From the NCBI GenBank assembly GCA_029339195.1, contig JAPTJF010000104.1:62001-126000 (forward strand): a DNA stretch of 64,000 nt. Direction: 5' to 3'. Every line of letters begins with the position of its first letter. Positions within the stretch are counted from its first letter, which is position 1. Made by a program: the position numbers and the translations under genes. The notes beneath the pieces were generated by a model that saw nothing but the letters and a program-made list of their open reading frames with translations, was not told where the DNA came from and did no database searches. Positions 1 through 10,570 of this stretch are shown here, one piece after another. The DNA comes from Micractinium sp. NFX-FRZ. Its lineage: Eukaryota; Chlorophyta; Trebouxiophyceae; Chlorellales; Chlorellaceae.

Positions 1-189
1 GCACCTGGCAACGTGTACTGCTGTTACCCGGCTTGCTTGGCTCCGACGTTGGAGAGGCCTGGCCCCTGGCGCATGCATGCACCCCGCCGCCACCCCGCCT
101 CACCCTCCCAGCCTTGCTCCTTTGGAAAACGTACTACACGTCCACGGATGTCTTCTCTACTCCCCACCTTGCCTGCCCCCCCACTTCAG
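1..189 (+). other. intron sequence at window edge
   Basis: C-rich, pyrimidine-rich sequence ending in an acceptor (CAG at 187-189) directly before the VPS15 kinase-domain exon. The rest of the VPS15 gene, including most of the kinase domain, lies upstream of the window. No convincing exon is visible here. Confidence 0.7.
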
Positions 190-1201
190 GACGTCTTCTC
201 CCTGGGTTGCGTGCTGGCCGAGCTCTTCCTGGACGGCCAGCCGCTGTTTGACTACTCCCGCCTGCTGGCCTACCGCCAGGGTGGCGCCCCGCCGGCGGCG
301 CTGGACAAGGTGCACCACAGCGTGCGCGGCATGGTGGCCCACATGGTGCAGCGCGACCCCGCAGCGCGGCACAGCGTGCAGCAGTACCTTCAGGTGCGCC
401 AGCTGGCAGGGGAGGCGCAGCACAGCGTGCGCAGCAGGCTTGCTCAAGTGGTGCAATGCGAACTTGCAGCGCGGCACAATTCCCTGGTATTCCCCACCCT
501 TTCCACCTGGTGCACCGTGGGCCCACAGTGCAGCACAGGCCCTGCATGTCCCCCACCCTCTTGCCCCTGCCCTTGCCCTCGCTGCAGGAGGCGTGTGGTG
601 CGGCGCTGCCCGCCTTCCTGTCCGCCACAATCCACCCTTTCTTCTCATCAATGCTGCAACTGGACACAGACGCCAGGGTGGCGCTGGTCGGAGAGGAGTA
701 TGGGGAGATCAAGAGGCAGCTGCTGACCGACGGTGGCAGCGCCGACGGCAGCAGCAGCAGCAGCGCGGAGGCAGCGGCGGCGGAGGGCAGTGGAGGGAGC
801 ACGGCAGGCAGCAGGCGTGCCAGCCTGTCGCCAGGCGTGCAGCGGTCCTCAGAGCAGCACGCTGAGCCAGCGGCTGAGCTGGCGGGCAGGCCGCCGCTGC
901 AGCAGGCGGTGGCGGCGCTGCTGGCAGAGGCGCAGACGTCGCTGAAGCAGCTGGAGCGGCGCAGCAGCAGCCGGGAGGGCAGCCGGCTGAGCAGCCGTGG
1001 TGGTACGCCGCAGCTGACGCCGCGTGGCAGCACCCAAACGGAGGGTCAGGGCGGGGGCAGCCAGGCACCACCACAGCAGCAGCAGCAGCAGCAGCCAGGT
1101 GGGCAGTCAGCAGTGGAGCAGCCGGCAGCGGTGCCATCAGAGCGTGCTGCTGGAGAGGCGGCAGGCCCAACAACAGGAGCTGCTGACCAGCCTGCAGCCA
1201 T

Positions 1202-1242
<41 letters not shown>

Positions 1243-2831
1243 CGGAGCAGCGACCGCAGCCACCGCAGCCACAACAGCAGCCACAGCCACAGCCGCCGCC
1301 GCAGCAGCCGCAGCAGCAGCACGAGGGGATGGTGCTGGTGGCGGTGCTGCTGTGCACGCTGCTGCGTGGCTCGCGCCTGCAAGAGAACAAGGCCCGAGTC
1401 GTCTCCCTCCTCTGTGACTCGGCTGCCTATTGCGACGATGAGACGCGGCTGCAGCGGGTGCTGCCCTACCTGGTGGCCGCCACAGCGGAGCCCCTGGCAG
1501 CCGTCAAGTGTGTGGCCCTGCGTGCCATCACTCGCGTGCTCTCCCAGGTGGGCTTTTTAGCCACTTCCTGTGTGGCTGTGGGTCGCTCCCCTGGTGGCGG
1601 CCAGTGCCCAGCCGCTGGCTGGCGGCAGTCATGTCCCGCCGCTGCTGCTGCCTGCTGTGCTGCTGGGTCGGTGCTGAAGAGGCGGGGCCATCGCCTGGGC
1701 TGGGCCCGCCTGGGTGCTCTGAGAAAGTGCAAATGCACTGACAGGGGCAGTCTGTTTTCCAACTGAACGCTGACTGAGTCTCGTCTCAACTCGTGAGACT
1801 TCCCGACGATTTTAATTCCAACCGACTGGCCCACCCCCCTGCAGGTGCGTGGCGTCCCCCCCAGTGAGGCCAAGGTGTTCCACGAATATGTGCTGCCCTC
1901 GCTGAGCCTGCTGCCCTCGGAGGCTGAGCTGGCGGTGCAGGTGGGCCCGCGCTGCGCTGCGCTGTGCTGTGCCTGGGGGACGGGTTGGTGAGGTTTGAGT
2001 CGACGGGTCCTGCGCTGCGCACGCTATGCGCTGCAGATTGAATCCTTCTGTGCGGTGGCACCCCCGACCTTGGCCATGGCGTCGTGGTGCCTGGAGCGCC
2101 CATCACACACAGAGGAAACTGCTTCTCTTCCTCAATTCCACCCCACCACCACACATATCCACAGGTGGAGTACGCCTCGTGCATCGCCCAGCTGGCCTCC
2201 ACCGCCCAGGCCTTCCTGGAGCAGCTGCAGCGGCGCCGCCTGCAACACTCTGCCGCAGCCGCCACTGCCAGTGGCACCGGTGGCCCTGCCGGCGCCCCGC
2301 CGGGCAGCGCCAGCGCCAGCAGCGGCGGCAGCGCGCTGCTGCTGAACTACGATGAGGAGATGGGCCACCTGAGGGCCGGGGTGGAAAGGGTGGTGCATGA
2401 TCTTTTGGTGGGGCCACACTCGGAGACCAAGCTGGCGCTGCTACCACACCTGGCGCGACTGGCGGCCTTCGCGGGGCGGCGCGACACCGCCGACGTCCTG
2501 CTGCCCTCGCTGCTCACCTTCTTCAACAGCCAGAGCTGGCAGGTGCGTGGGCAGGCTTGGAGTTCTAAATGCTAAATTGGCGGGTCAGGGGTTTAGAACA
2601 GCCAGAGCTGGCAGGTGCATGGGCTGGGGTGGGGTGGCATACTCAAACACCACTGACATGCTTGCCAGCCTGCCTGCCTGCCAGCCTGCCTGCCTGCCTG
2701 CCTGCCTGTGCGCTCTGGCCAACCTGTCCAGCCCTGCCCAGCCCTGCCCACCCTCGCACCGGCCCCCTCCCTGGGCCCTCCCAGGTCTTAGCCACCTTCT
2801 GAACGGATGTGGCAGGCACCGTGCGTATTCG

Positions 2832-2867
<36 letters not shown>

Positions 2868-5800
2868 ACTCTCCCCCCTTCACCATCGTCTCTGCTCCCC
2901 TCTCTCCCTGCCTTCCCCCTCCCACACTGCCCCCCTCCCCAGGTGCGAGCCACCTTCTACTCCGCCTTCTCAGGCATCTGCCCCAGCCTAGGCCCCGAGG
3001 GGGTGGCCGCCATCGTGCTGCCCTTCCTGGATCGACTGGTGGGGGACTCAGAGCCAGCGGTTGCGGCAGAGGCAGTGCGCCTGCTTGCCTCCGTGTGCGC
3101 CTCTGGGCTGCTGCGCAAGCGGCACCTGCTGCTAGTGGCCGCCCGGCTGTGCTGCCGGCAAGTGCTGGGGCCCGGCGCCCCCACACCGGTGCGTGCGGCG
3201 GCCGTCGACTTTCTGGCGGCGGCGGGCGGCCAGCTTTCGGCGGCGGATGTGCAGGCGCAGCTGCTGCCGCTGGCGCTGCCGCACCTGGCGTCGGAGCCGC
3301 TCGATTGGCAGGTAGGCAGGGCGGGTGGGTGGGCTGCTCCCGGGCCATGTCTCCCCGCCTGCGCGCCAGCAGCAAGAACAGCAGGTGGCCTCATCTCTCC
3401 CCCCCCTGGGTCCCTCAACATCCGGCATATCTGAGCAGATTCCTCGCTCCCTCCCCTCACCCCCTGGCACCTCCCTCTTCACCAGTAACCCCATTGTGTA
3501 CTCTACTCATCCCTCACAACCCAACCCCTTTTGTCTCCCCTACCCCCCTTACCCTCTGCAGGACCCAGAACAGATTGCTCGCGCCCTCAAAGACGACGCC
3601 CCCGGCAGCACCAGTGGTGGCGACGGCGCCCGGGTGCCCCGCCGCAGCCGCCCAGTGGTGCAGCCCATGCGGCCGGGCTACCCGCCGGTGCCCCCCGCGG
3701 CGCCGCCGCTGCCGCCGCAGCGCTTTGGCTCCGCTTCAATGGCAGAGGGGGCGCTTGGGCCGGGTGCCAGGCTGTCACTGGACTCGCCCATGCCAGCTGG
3801 CAGCGGCCGGCCAGCTGGCAGCAGCAGCATGATGGCGGCAGGAGCTGCTGCGCCCGGCACGCGCAGCGTGCTGCTGCCGCCGCCCAACGCCTCCACGTAC
3901 AGCCTGCAAGTCGACCCCCGCTTCCTTCAACACGGCTCCTCTTACCTGTCGGCTGCGCTGGAGCAGTCACTGATGGCGCATGCCGGGGCGGGGGGACACC
4001 TGGTGGCGTCCGCCAGCGCAGCCGGCCAGCCAGGCGGGCAGCGTGGCAGCGGCAGCGGCGGCGGCGGCGGCGGAGGTGTCGGTTCCCGCCTCCACCTGTC
4101 GGCACACTACGGCCCGGCAGACACTGGCATGCAGCTGGTGGCGCGGGCGCGGCGCAGCCTGCCGCAGGGCACAGCAGGCATAGCGCAGCAGATGCGCATG
4201 GCGCCAGCGCTGGCACAGCGTGACCAAGGTGAGTCTGTAGTCCAGTACTTACAGCTGTCAGTGTGATGTTCAGAAAAGGGCCTGCAGTTCCGCATGCTCG
4301 TTGCTGGCCCCTCTTTGCCTCCCTCCGCCACTCCCTGCTGTCCACCCCGCCCCAAACACACTCACCTCTCTCAACGGACTCCATGTCCCACCGCCCCGCC
4401 CCCGCACCCGCAGGTGCTCCGTCCTCGCAGGCGGCAGGAGCAGCCGGTCCAGGCGGCGGCGTGAAGGGGGCGATGAGCGCTGCACTGGCCACTGGCATGC
4501 CGGGGGGCGGTGGGGATGCTGGCAGCCAGCATGTGGCGCCCTGGTACCCACGCGGCGTGCTGGTGGCGCACCTGGCGGAACACAAGAAGTGAGGGAGGAG
4601 GGAGGGAGGGAAGGAGGGAGGGAGGGAGGAGTTGTGGGAGGACAGGGTTACATTGAGAGGTGGAGGTGGGCTCTGAGAGCTTCAGGCAAAGCTGGGAGGG
4701 AGGCGGGCCTGCCTGCCCCCCTCACCACCTCTGCACTGGGCACATCAGCACATGAAGCACTGAAGGTCCGTCCCCCCTTCAATGCTGCCCCCCCTGTCCT
4801 CCACCGCTGCCTGCAGGGCGGTCAACCGGTTGGCAGTGGCGGGCTGCGGCACCTTTTTTGCCTCCGCCTCCTCCGACGAAACAGTGAAGATCTGGGACTG
4901 CCGGCGGCTGGAGCGCGACGTCTCCTTCCGCTCCCGCCTCACATACAGCGCCCAGGTGGGTGGGGGCCCTCACGTAGCCTAGCCACTCAGCTATCCAACT
5001 GTTGGCATGCACTCAAGGGCCTCCTTTAAACAAGGGAAGCGCTCACATCCGCGTTATTGGTGCATGCGGCGGGCCTTTGCTATCCTGCCTGCCTCCTTTC
5101 CCTGCGGCTTTTGTTGGCCGCTGTGGTGTGCATGCACTCGGGTTGCGCGCTGGCCTGCGTTTTGTCATCGAATGTATGCACTCATGGTTCCACACGCGGC
5201 CTGCCATCCTCTCGCCAGCTCAGTCACATGCTGCAACCATGTTGAACCCAACGGTGTGCGTGCAGTCGGGGCGCATCACCAGCCTGGCGGCCTGCCAGGA
5301 CAGCCAGAGCATGGCCTCCGGCAGCAGCAGCGGCTCCATCCATGTGTGGCGGGTGGAGTATGCAGCACGGGCGGGCGGCGCCCCCGAGCGGTACACCGGC
5401 ATGGTCAGCACGCGGCAGGTGGGGAGGGGGGGGGGGCCAGGGGAGTGAGTGTGCATGGTAGAAGAGTTAAGGGCCGAGCCGGATCGGGGTGCCAAGAGTG
5501 AGAGCAGTTGGCAGAAAGACAAAGGGGTAGGAGCAGCGGGCAAGGGGTGAAGGCTCCCTCACGCCCACCCCCGCTACCACAGCACACCACAGCACCGCCG
5601 CCCCCTCCCCACCATACCACCACCACTACCACCCCACCGCACTCACCCCAGCACACACCCTCACCTCACCACCCACCCTGCAGGTCACCCGAGACGGCAG
5701 CGCTGTGCTGGACTTGGCTGCCTGGGGCCCCTCCCTGCTTGTCTACTCCACACAGCAGGGCGGCCTGGCAGCCTGGGACCTGCGCATGGGCCAGGACGCT

Positions 5801-7079
5801 TGGTCCCTACCCTACTCCCCCGTCCAGGGGGCAGTGGAGCGCCTGGTACTGGACCCCACGAGCCAGAACTGGCTGCTCAGCGGGACCTCACGGGGCCACC
5901 TGTGCCTGTGGGATGCCCGCTTCCGCCTGCCCGTCAACGCGTGGCAGCACCCGTCGGGGGCCCCGATCTCGGCGCTGGCGCTGGCGGCGGCGCCACAGCA
6001 GCGGCTGGGGCTGGGGCTGGGCGGCGGCGGCGGGGCGGGGGCGCCGCTGCTGTATGTGGCGGCGGGGGAGCAGGAGGTGGGGCTGTGGGACATCGCCCAG
6101 GGCAGGTGCCAGCAGGCAAGTGCAGGGAGGGAGGGAGGGAGGGCAGGGGGGGAGGTGCTGTTGGCCGCACCATGCAGCACGCACTTGAGCTCAAACGTGC
6201 GCATGCCGTGCATGCTGTGCCGTGCGTGCGTTGCATTCCATCCACTGCCCTGCCGTCACACAGCCCCTGGCACACCTGAAGTTGCCGCCTTCGACTGCTA
6301 CAGCCATTTGCCTCCCTCAAGCGGCTTCTGATAACCCGCGTCACCTCCATCACCGCCCCCTGCCTCTACAGGTGCTGCGCGTGCTGCGCCCCGGCACCAG
6401 CGAGGCGGCACGCCGGCAGGCGCCGTCGGCGCTGGCGCCCCCCGCGGCAGGCCTGCTGCCGCCACGCGGGCTCGACATGATGAGCCGCGCCCGCCAGCTG
6501 GCGATCTCGGAGCTCCAAGCGCCGGCGGCCCGCCGCCGCGAGGGCTGCCGCGCTCTGCTGCCCACCGCCGGCGGGCAGCTGCTGGCGGGCGGCAGCGACC
6601 GCACGGTGCGGTGCTGGGACTCTGGGCGGCCGGCACAAAGCTACGTGGTGTGTGCGCCGCCGCCGCCCATCCCGCCGCCGCAGGCGAGCGCGACCGCAGC
6701 AGGCACAGCAGGCGCAGCAGCGGCGGCGGCGGCAGCGGCAGCTGCCGACGCTCCGGTGGATGCCAGCGGTGCACCCATTGCCGCTGTGGATGCAGGCGCT
6801 CAAGTCACACTAGTGGATGTGCCCACTTACAGCTATGCCACCCGCAGCGTCGGCGGCGTGCCGGTGCTGGAAGAAAGCTGCTCCCTGCAGCGCTCGTCAT
6901 CGGGGGCGGGCTCTGCGGCCGACCGCGAGCAGCACCTGGCTCGCATGGCGTGGGCGGAGCGTGCCTCCGCGCTGTGCCACGCTCTGGCGGTGACTGATTT
7001 GGCGCGGGTGGAGGCGCAGGCTGGGGAGCCACTGCTGCTGTCGGCCAGCGCCGACGGAGTGGTTAAAGCCTGGCGGTGA
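190..7079 (+). CDS. VPS15: VPS15 / PI3-kinase regulatory subunit 4, 3' part of gene (5' end outside window)
   Basis: Regulatory pseudo/protein kinase that anchors the class III PI3-kinase VPS34 on endosomes and autophagic membranes. Exons in frame: 190-393, 588-1547, 1845-1940, 2165-2542, 2943-3311, 3562-4228, 4414-4588, 4817-4955, 5266-5418, 5684-6115, 6372-7079 (1426 codons plus stop). The first exon holds the C-terminal kinase lobe (DVFSLGCVLAELFLDGQPLF, a VPS15 hallmark). HEAT-type helices follow (VLPYLVAA, LLPHLARLAAFAG), then a linker, then WD40 repeats starting at YPRGVLVAHLAEHKK and SASSDETVKIWD and ending SADGVVKAWR. A Gln-rich insert encoded by CAG runs lies in the second exon, and Gly/Ala/Ser inserts are common. 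The intron at 6116 uses a GC donor. Family and order of domains are certain; inserts make it longer than animal VPS15. Confidence 0.97.
415..484 (+). repeat. exon echo in VPS15 intron (copy of 310-379)
   Basis: About 70 bases inside the intron align without gaps to the end region of the preceding exon, 105 bases upstream. Translated in the same frame the exon reads HHSVRGMVAHMVQRDPAARH and the intronic copy QHSVRSRLAQVVQCELAARH. Confidence 0.75.
1201..1241 (+). repeat. CAG trinucleotide run (poly-Gln) in VPS15
   Basis: About 13 uninterrupted CAG codons; shorter runs flank it (1075-1096, 1295-1320). It is translated as poly-Gln within the HEAT/linker exon. Confidence 0.9.
2597..2624 (+). repeat. 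exon echo in VPS15 intron (copy of 2525-2552)
   Basis: 27 of 28 bases match the end of the preceding exon plus its GT donor, 72 bases downstream of the original. Confidence 0.88.
2832..2867 (+). repeat. poly-C tract of about 36 bases in VPS15 intron
   Basis: An uninterrupted homopolymer of C (G on the other strand) in the intron before the exon at 2943. Length may be affected by sequencing or assembly. Confidence 0.9.
6116..6371 (+). other. GC-AG intron of VPS15
   Basis: The exon ends CAG at 6115 and the intron starts GCAAGT; it ends CTACAG at 6371. Joining 6115 to 6372 keeps the frame and gives CQQ-VLRVLR as expected for VPS15. The nearby GT (6106) would shift the frame. Confidence 0.85.
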
Positions 7080-7499
7080 CATGAAGCCCGCTGCCTGTGC
7101 TGCCAGCACCTGCCGGCTTGGTGCCAGCTTCCTTTTCCGCCCCTCCTCTGTACATTATTGCCTGGCAAGGTCCCTCCCAGGCCTTGTTGGTAAGCGGCTT
7201 CCCAAGGCCTGATTGGTGCCCTGCACCTGCTCTGAGGTACCCCTCCCTCCTACCCCCGTCTGTTCTTGCTCTTTTAATTGTAATGAATCAAACAAGATAT
7301 CAAGGAGGGAGGGCGGCCACGTAGTTCAGGGCTTACTAGCAGTGGGAAATCATTAACAGCACAGTAGACGATGGCAGGAGTGGCCGGTGCTTACCGTCCC
7401 AGCCCCCGCCACTGCCTGTACTGCCGCCGCCCTGGCCCATGCCCCACCCTGTCCGGGCTGAAGCGTGCCGATTGCTCCTACAACTTGTGCGTCATCATT
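7080..7499. other. intergenic: VPS15 3' region and upstream of SLOG gene
   Basis: Contains the VPS15 poly(A) signal. An in-frame ATG at 7371 could extend the next gene, but no other gene is seen. Confidence 0.6.
7279..7283 (+). terminator. polyadenylation signal TGTAA for VPS15
   Basis: TGTAA in an AT-richer stretch 200 bases after the stop codon. This motif is the usual chlorophyte poly(A) signal. Confidence 0.65.
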
Positions 7500-9427
7500 A
7501 TGCAGGCCGCTACGCTTGCAGCACGCAGTGGGCCGCTGCGGCAGCAGCGGCGGCAGCAGAGGCGGCCAGCGCGAGTGCAGCGGGGAGCGGCATGTAGAGC
7601 ATCATCGGCCGATGGTCAGCAACAGGATCCGCGGCTGGAGCTGGCGGGCAGCCAGCAGCTCATCACGGCCGGAGTGGAGCTGCCCAGCCAGGTACTTTGA
7701 GCGCCGCAAGAGTATGGCGCGATATGTCGAGTTCCGATGCAGCGGGGGGCTGCCGCGCAGGCGTGCACAGAAGGGCTTGCAAGCCTGCCGGCAGTGCCGC
7801 CGCTTCGCCGCGTGCCCCGCCTCACCCCCGCCTCGTGTTCTTCTCTTGCAGGGCGCGGCGGTGGTGGCCGGTGTGGGCGATGCTGACTACATCAACCGGC
7901 AGCTGATGGAGATCCTAGCACCCAAGACAGATTACCTCGCGGTGCGCGCTTGCCCGACGCCCTAGCATCCGCCGCTGTGACCTGGCCGGCAGCGCGCCAG
8001 CGGCCCCCTCGTGCTCTTGTGCACTCAAGCAGCGGCATGCAAGCAATGGGCAGCTGCACCTGCTTGTCATTTAAAACAGCGGTACCTGCACGTGGCGGCC
8101 TGCCCCCAGCTCACCCCTTCCCTGCCATGCTGTTCGCCCCCGCACCGTGCCGCCCCGCCCTGCCCTGCCGCGCGGTCTCTCTGTTCACAAGACGACTGGT
8201 TTGCAGTCTTTTTTTACCGTCTCTGCTGCATCCTGGCCCCCCTGCAGGAGTTTCTGGCCATCCAGCAGCAGCAGCCGCGCAATGTGGGGTTCTTTGGCAC
8301 CCGCAACATGGGCTTCATGCACCAGCAGCTGATTGAGGTGCTCTCCTACGCCATGCTGCTCACGGTGAGTGTGTCAAGAGGGAGTGGCAAGCAGCGCAAT
8401 AAGAGAAAGTGCTGCAGTTAGCGGATGAGGCGCTGGCCTACGCCGTGCTGCTCACGGTCAGGCGCTGGGTAGGTGTTAGCTGCGTCCAACAAACCAATGC
8501 AACTGCATCCATTCAGGCGGCGTTCTTGTGCCGACTGAGAAGCGCGGAGCTTCTGAGCATCTTGTACATGCTACTCACTGATGAGCTCTTTTGTCACCAT
8601 AACCGTCCACCATGCAGGGCAACCACATCTTCACGAGCGGCGCCACCGGCACCAACGCGGCCGTCATCCGGGGCGCGCTGCGTGCCGAGAAGCCCGACCT
8701 GCTGACCGTGGTGCTGCCGCAGAGCATGAGCAAGCAGCCGGCGGAGAGCCAGGAGCTGCTGCAGCAGGTGGGGAGCGGGGCCCCGTTGTGTGTCGGATGT
8801 TGAAGTTGTGCAGGGGCCTGAGAGGTTAGGCGGCGGAGAGCCGAGGGTTGCGCCTGACGCTCTGTGCTGTGCTGCGCCTGCTGCTCCCCCTGCTGTCCCT
8901 GCTGAGCCAGGTGGCCACCTCCATAGGCGCCCCGCAACGACCCCTCCCACCCTGCCGCCCCTGCCGCACCCGACGCGTGCCCCCTGCCGCGCCTGCTGCC
9001 CTCCCTGCTATGCCCGCTGTGCCGGCAGGTGCCCAACATCATTGAGATGCCCCAGAACGACAAGCTGCAGCTGCTGGAGGCGTCACGCATCTGCAACCAA
9101 GACATCATCCAGCGCGTGCAGCAGGTGGGGACGGGGTGTTCGTCTCTCTCGTGCTTCTTAGGTTGTGTGCCCGCATGTGTGTACAACTGGGACATCATCC
9201 AGCGCGTGCCTCAGCAGCTTGGCTGAGGGCACCGAGTCTGCCTTCCCGCCCGCCTGGCTGACTGACTGACCTCTGCCTGCCCCGCCTGCCTCCCCTGCCC
9301 TCCCCTCCACGCTGCCCCCGCCCCTCAGGTCATCTGCTTTGCCTTCCACGATTCCTCGCTGCTCCTGGAGACGTGCCAGCAGGCGCGGGCGGAGAGCAAG
9401 ATCGTGACCCAGTTCTACCTGGACTGA
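7500..9427 (+). CDS. Rossmann-fold SLOG/DprA-like protein, probably plastid-targeted
   Basis: Exons 7500-7691, 7852-7941, 8248-8364, 8618-8767, 9029-9124, 9329-9427; 247 residues, all phase 0. Residues 1 to about 50 are rich in Ala, Arg, Gln and Ser and low in acidic residues, like a chloroplast transit peptide. The core has GVGDADYINRQLMEILAP, VGFFGTRNMGFMHQQLIE and HIFTSGATGTNAAVIRGAL; the last resembles the SGxARGxDxxxHRGAL phosphate-binding loop of DprA/SMF and related SLOG proteins. It ends FAFHDSSLLLETCQQARAES. I recall similar proteins in plants annotated as DNA recombination-mediator A-like, but substrate and role are not evident. The start at 7500 was chosen because it begins the transit-like peptide; ATG at 7371 is in frame. 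Two introns contain exon echoes. Confidence 0.78.
8424..8461 (+). repeat. exon echo in SLOG-gene intron (copy of 8331-8369)
   Basis: It matches the end of the preceding exon including the GT. The original reads LIEVLSYAMLLT and the copy ADEALAYAVLLT. A CAG precedes the copy, so it could act as a cryptic or alternative exon. Confidence 0.78.
9191..9209 (+). repeat. exon echo in SLOG-gene intron (copy of 9101-9119)
   Basis: 19 identical bases (the codons for DIIQRV) recur 90 bases downstream of the exon end, inside the intron 9125-9328. The bases after it (CTCAGCAG) also recall the original CAGCAG. Confidence 0.85.
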
Positions 9428-9580
9428 GCAGCTGAGCTGGCGGGCGCTGAGCTGGCGGGCTGCTGAGCTGGCGGGCGCTGAGCTGGCAGGCGGAGGGCCA
9501 GGCCCAGCGCACTAACCGTGGCTGGCCTGAGCAGCCGACTTGGCAGCTAGCTGGCAGCTGTGCTGGCCGGCTGAGCTGGC
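9428..9580 (+). repeat. degenerate tandem repeat of GCTGAGCTGGCGGGC
   Basis: At least five near-copies of a roughly 14-base unit occur just after the stop codon of the SLOG gene (9428-9490), with further scattered units to 9580. Confidence 0.8.
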
Positions 9581-10570
9581 GGCCTGACATGTGAGGTTTG
9601 GTTGGCGGGTCGACTCACTAACCGAAACCTCCAGTGTGGAGCGCACTGTCTGCAACTGCCAACAGGAAAGCTGCACACCCCCATGGCCGCTGCTGAGGCT
9701 TCTTGGCCCCCGCTACTTTGGCCCCCCACGGCTCCGACAGACCCGCTCACATCGGCCCCTGCCACCTGCCTCTATTCCCGCCGCCCACGCCCCCGGCCCC
9801 ACGCCACCTTTCCACACGCGCCGACCCCATGCGCTCCCCCGGATTGCCTGCTTCCCGCCTCTGCGCTTTGCTCTGCCGCACGCTGCGCCCACCATACACA
9901 CTGGTTATTTTTGCCGCAGGCCGCCCCCTCACTCACAACCCCCACACACTCTCACCACCCTGTACTCTGATCCCCCCACTCAAGGCGCCCCAAGCTGCGC
10001 CTGCCTGTACCTCCCCACCCCCCTCAATGCTTCTCATCCCAGCTTGTGCCCTTCCCCCCTCTTGGCTCACAGCGCAGCACCTCTTCCTCAACAGTAAAAC
10101 ACACCCCTCTGGCAGGAAAGCATGCATCGAGGCGTAGCCAGCGGTCAGAATGGTTGCCAGGGGGTCCCGGAGCGATGGTGGATGGAATGGGTTCATGCAG
10201 CACAAAGCGCACATGTGAAGCTGACTGGCAGCGTGCTTTCCTGGCTTTGGCAGGTGTGCGTTTCTGGCAGGGGCGGCTACCTGGCGGGATGCCAGCAAGA
10301 AGCAGAGCGGACCCAAGACATGAGCTGGGAAGCCTGCACCTGTCCCTTCCAAGCACATCGGCGCGGTCAACTGTACTGATATGGCACGGCGACTGTGGAA
10401 TGAGCATAGTGGATGCCCTATTGCTTAAGAGATCTCAACCAGGTCCAGCCGCTAGCTGCGGCAGCGGCGCCCCGCTGGCGCCAGATCTGCAAAGTGACCA
10501 CCAAGGCAGGCCTGCTCTCCAGCACTCCGTGCGACCTGAGAGTGCGTGAATTCATCTTATTCACGCATCG
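9428..10570. other. intergenic region of about 1.1 kb
   Basis: Begins with short repeats of GAGCTGGCGGGC, followed by a long C-rich stretch (9700-10060) with open but low-complexity frames. I see no supported gene. The part near 10380-10570 is probably the promoter of the SGNH hydrolase. Confidence 0.6.

Noticed and set aside
146..157. Possible further exon echo: GGATGTCTTCTC just upstream of the VPS15 exon start GGACGTCTTCTC
   Set aside because: Only about 12 bases; too short to separate from chance in pyrimidine-rich sequence.
2788..3375. Minus-strand open frames opposite the VPS15 exons
   Set aside because: Arg/Ala/Pro-rich antisense shadows of a gene whose plus-strand reading is certain.
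9591..10137. Long open frames in the intergenic region after the SLOG gene
   Set aside because: C-rich, Pro/His/Thr low-complexity translations with no conserved motif; open on several frames because TA-containing stops are rare at this GC.
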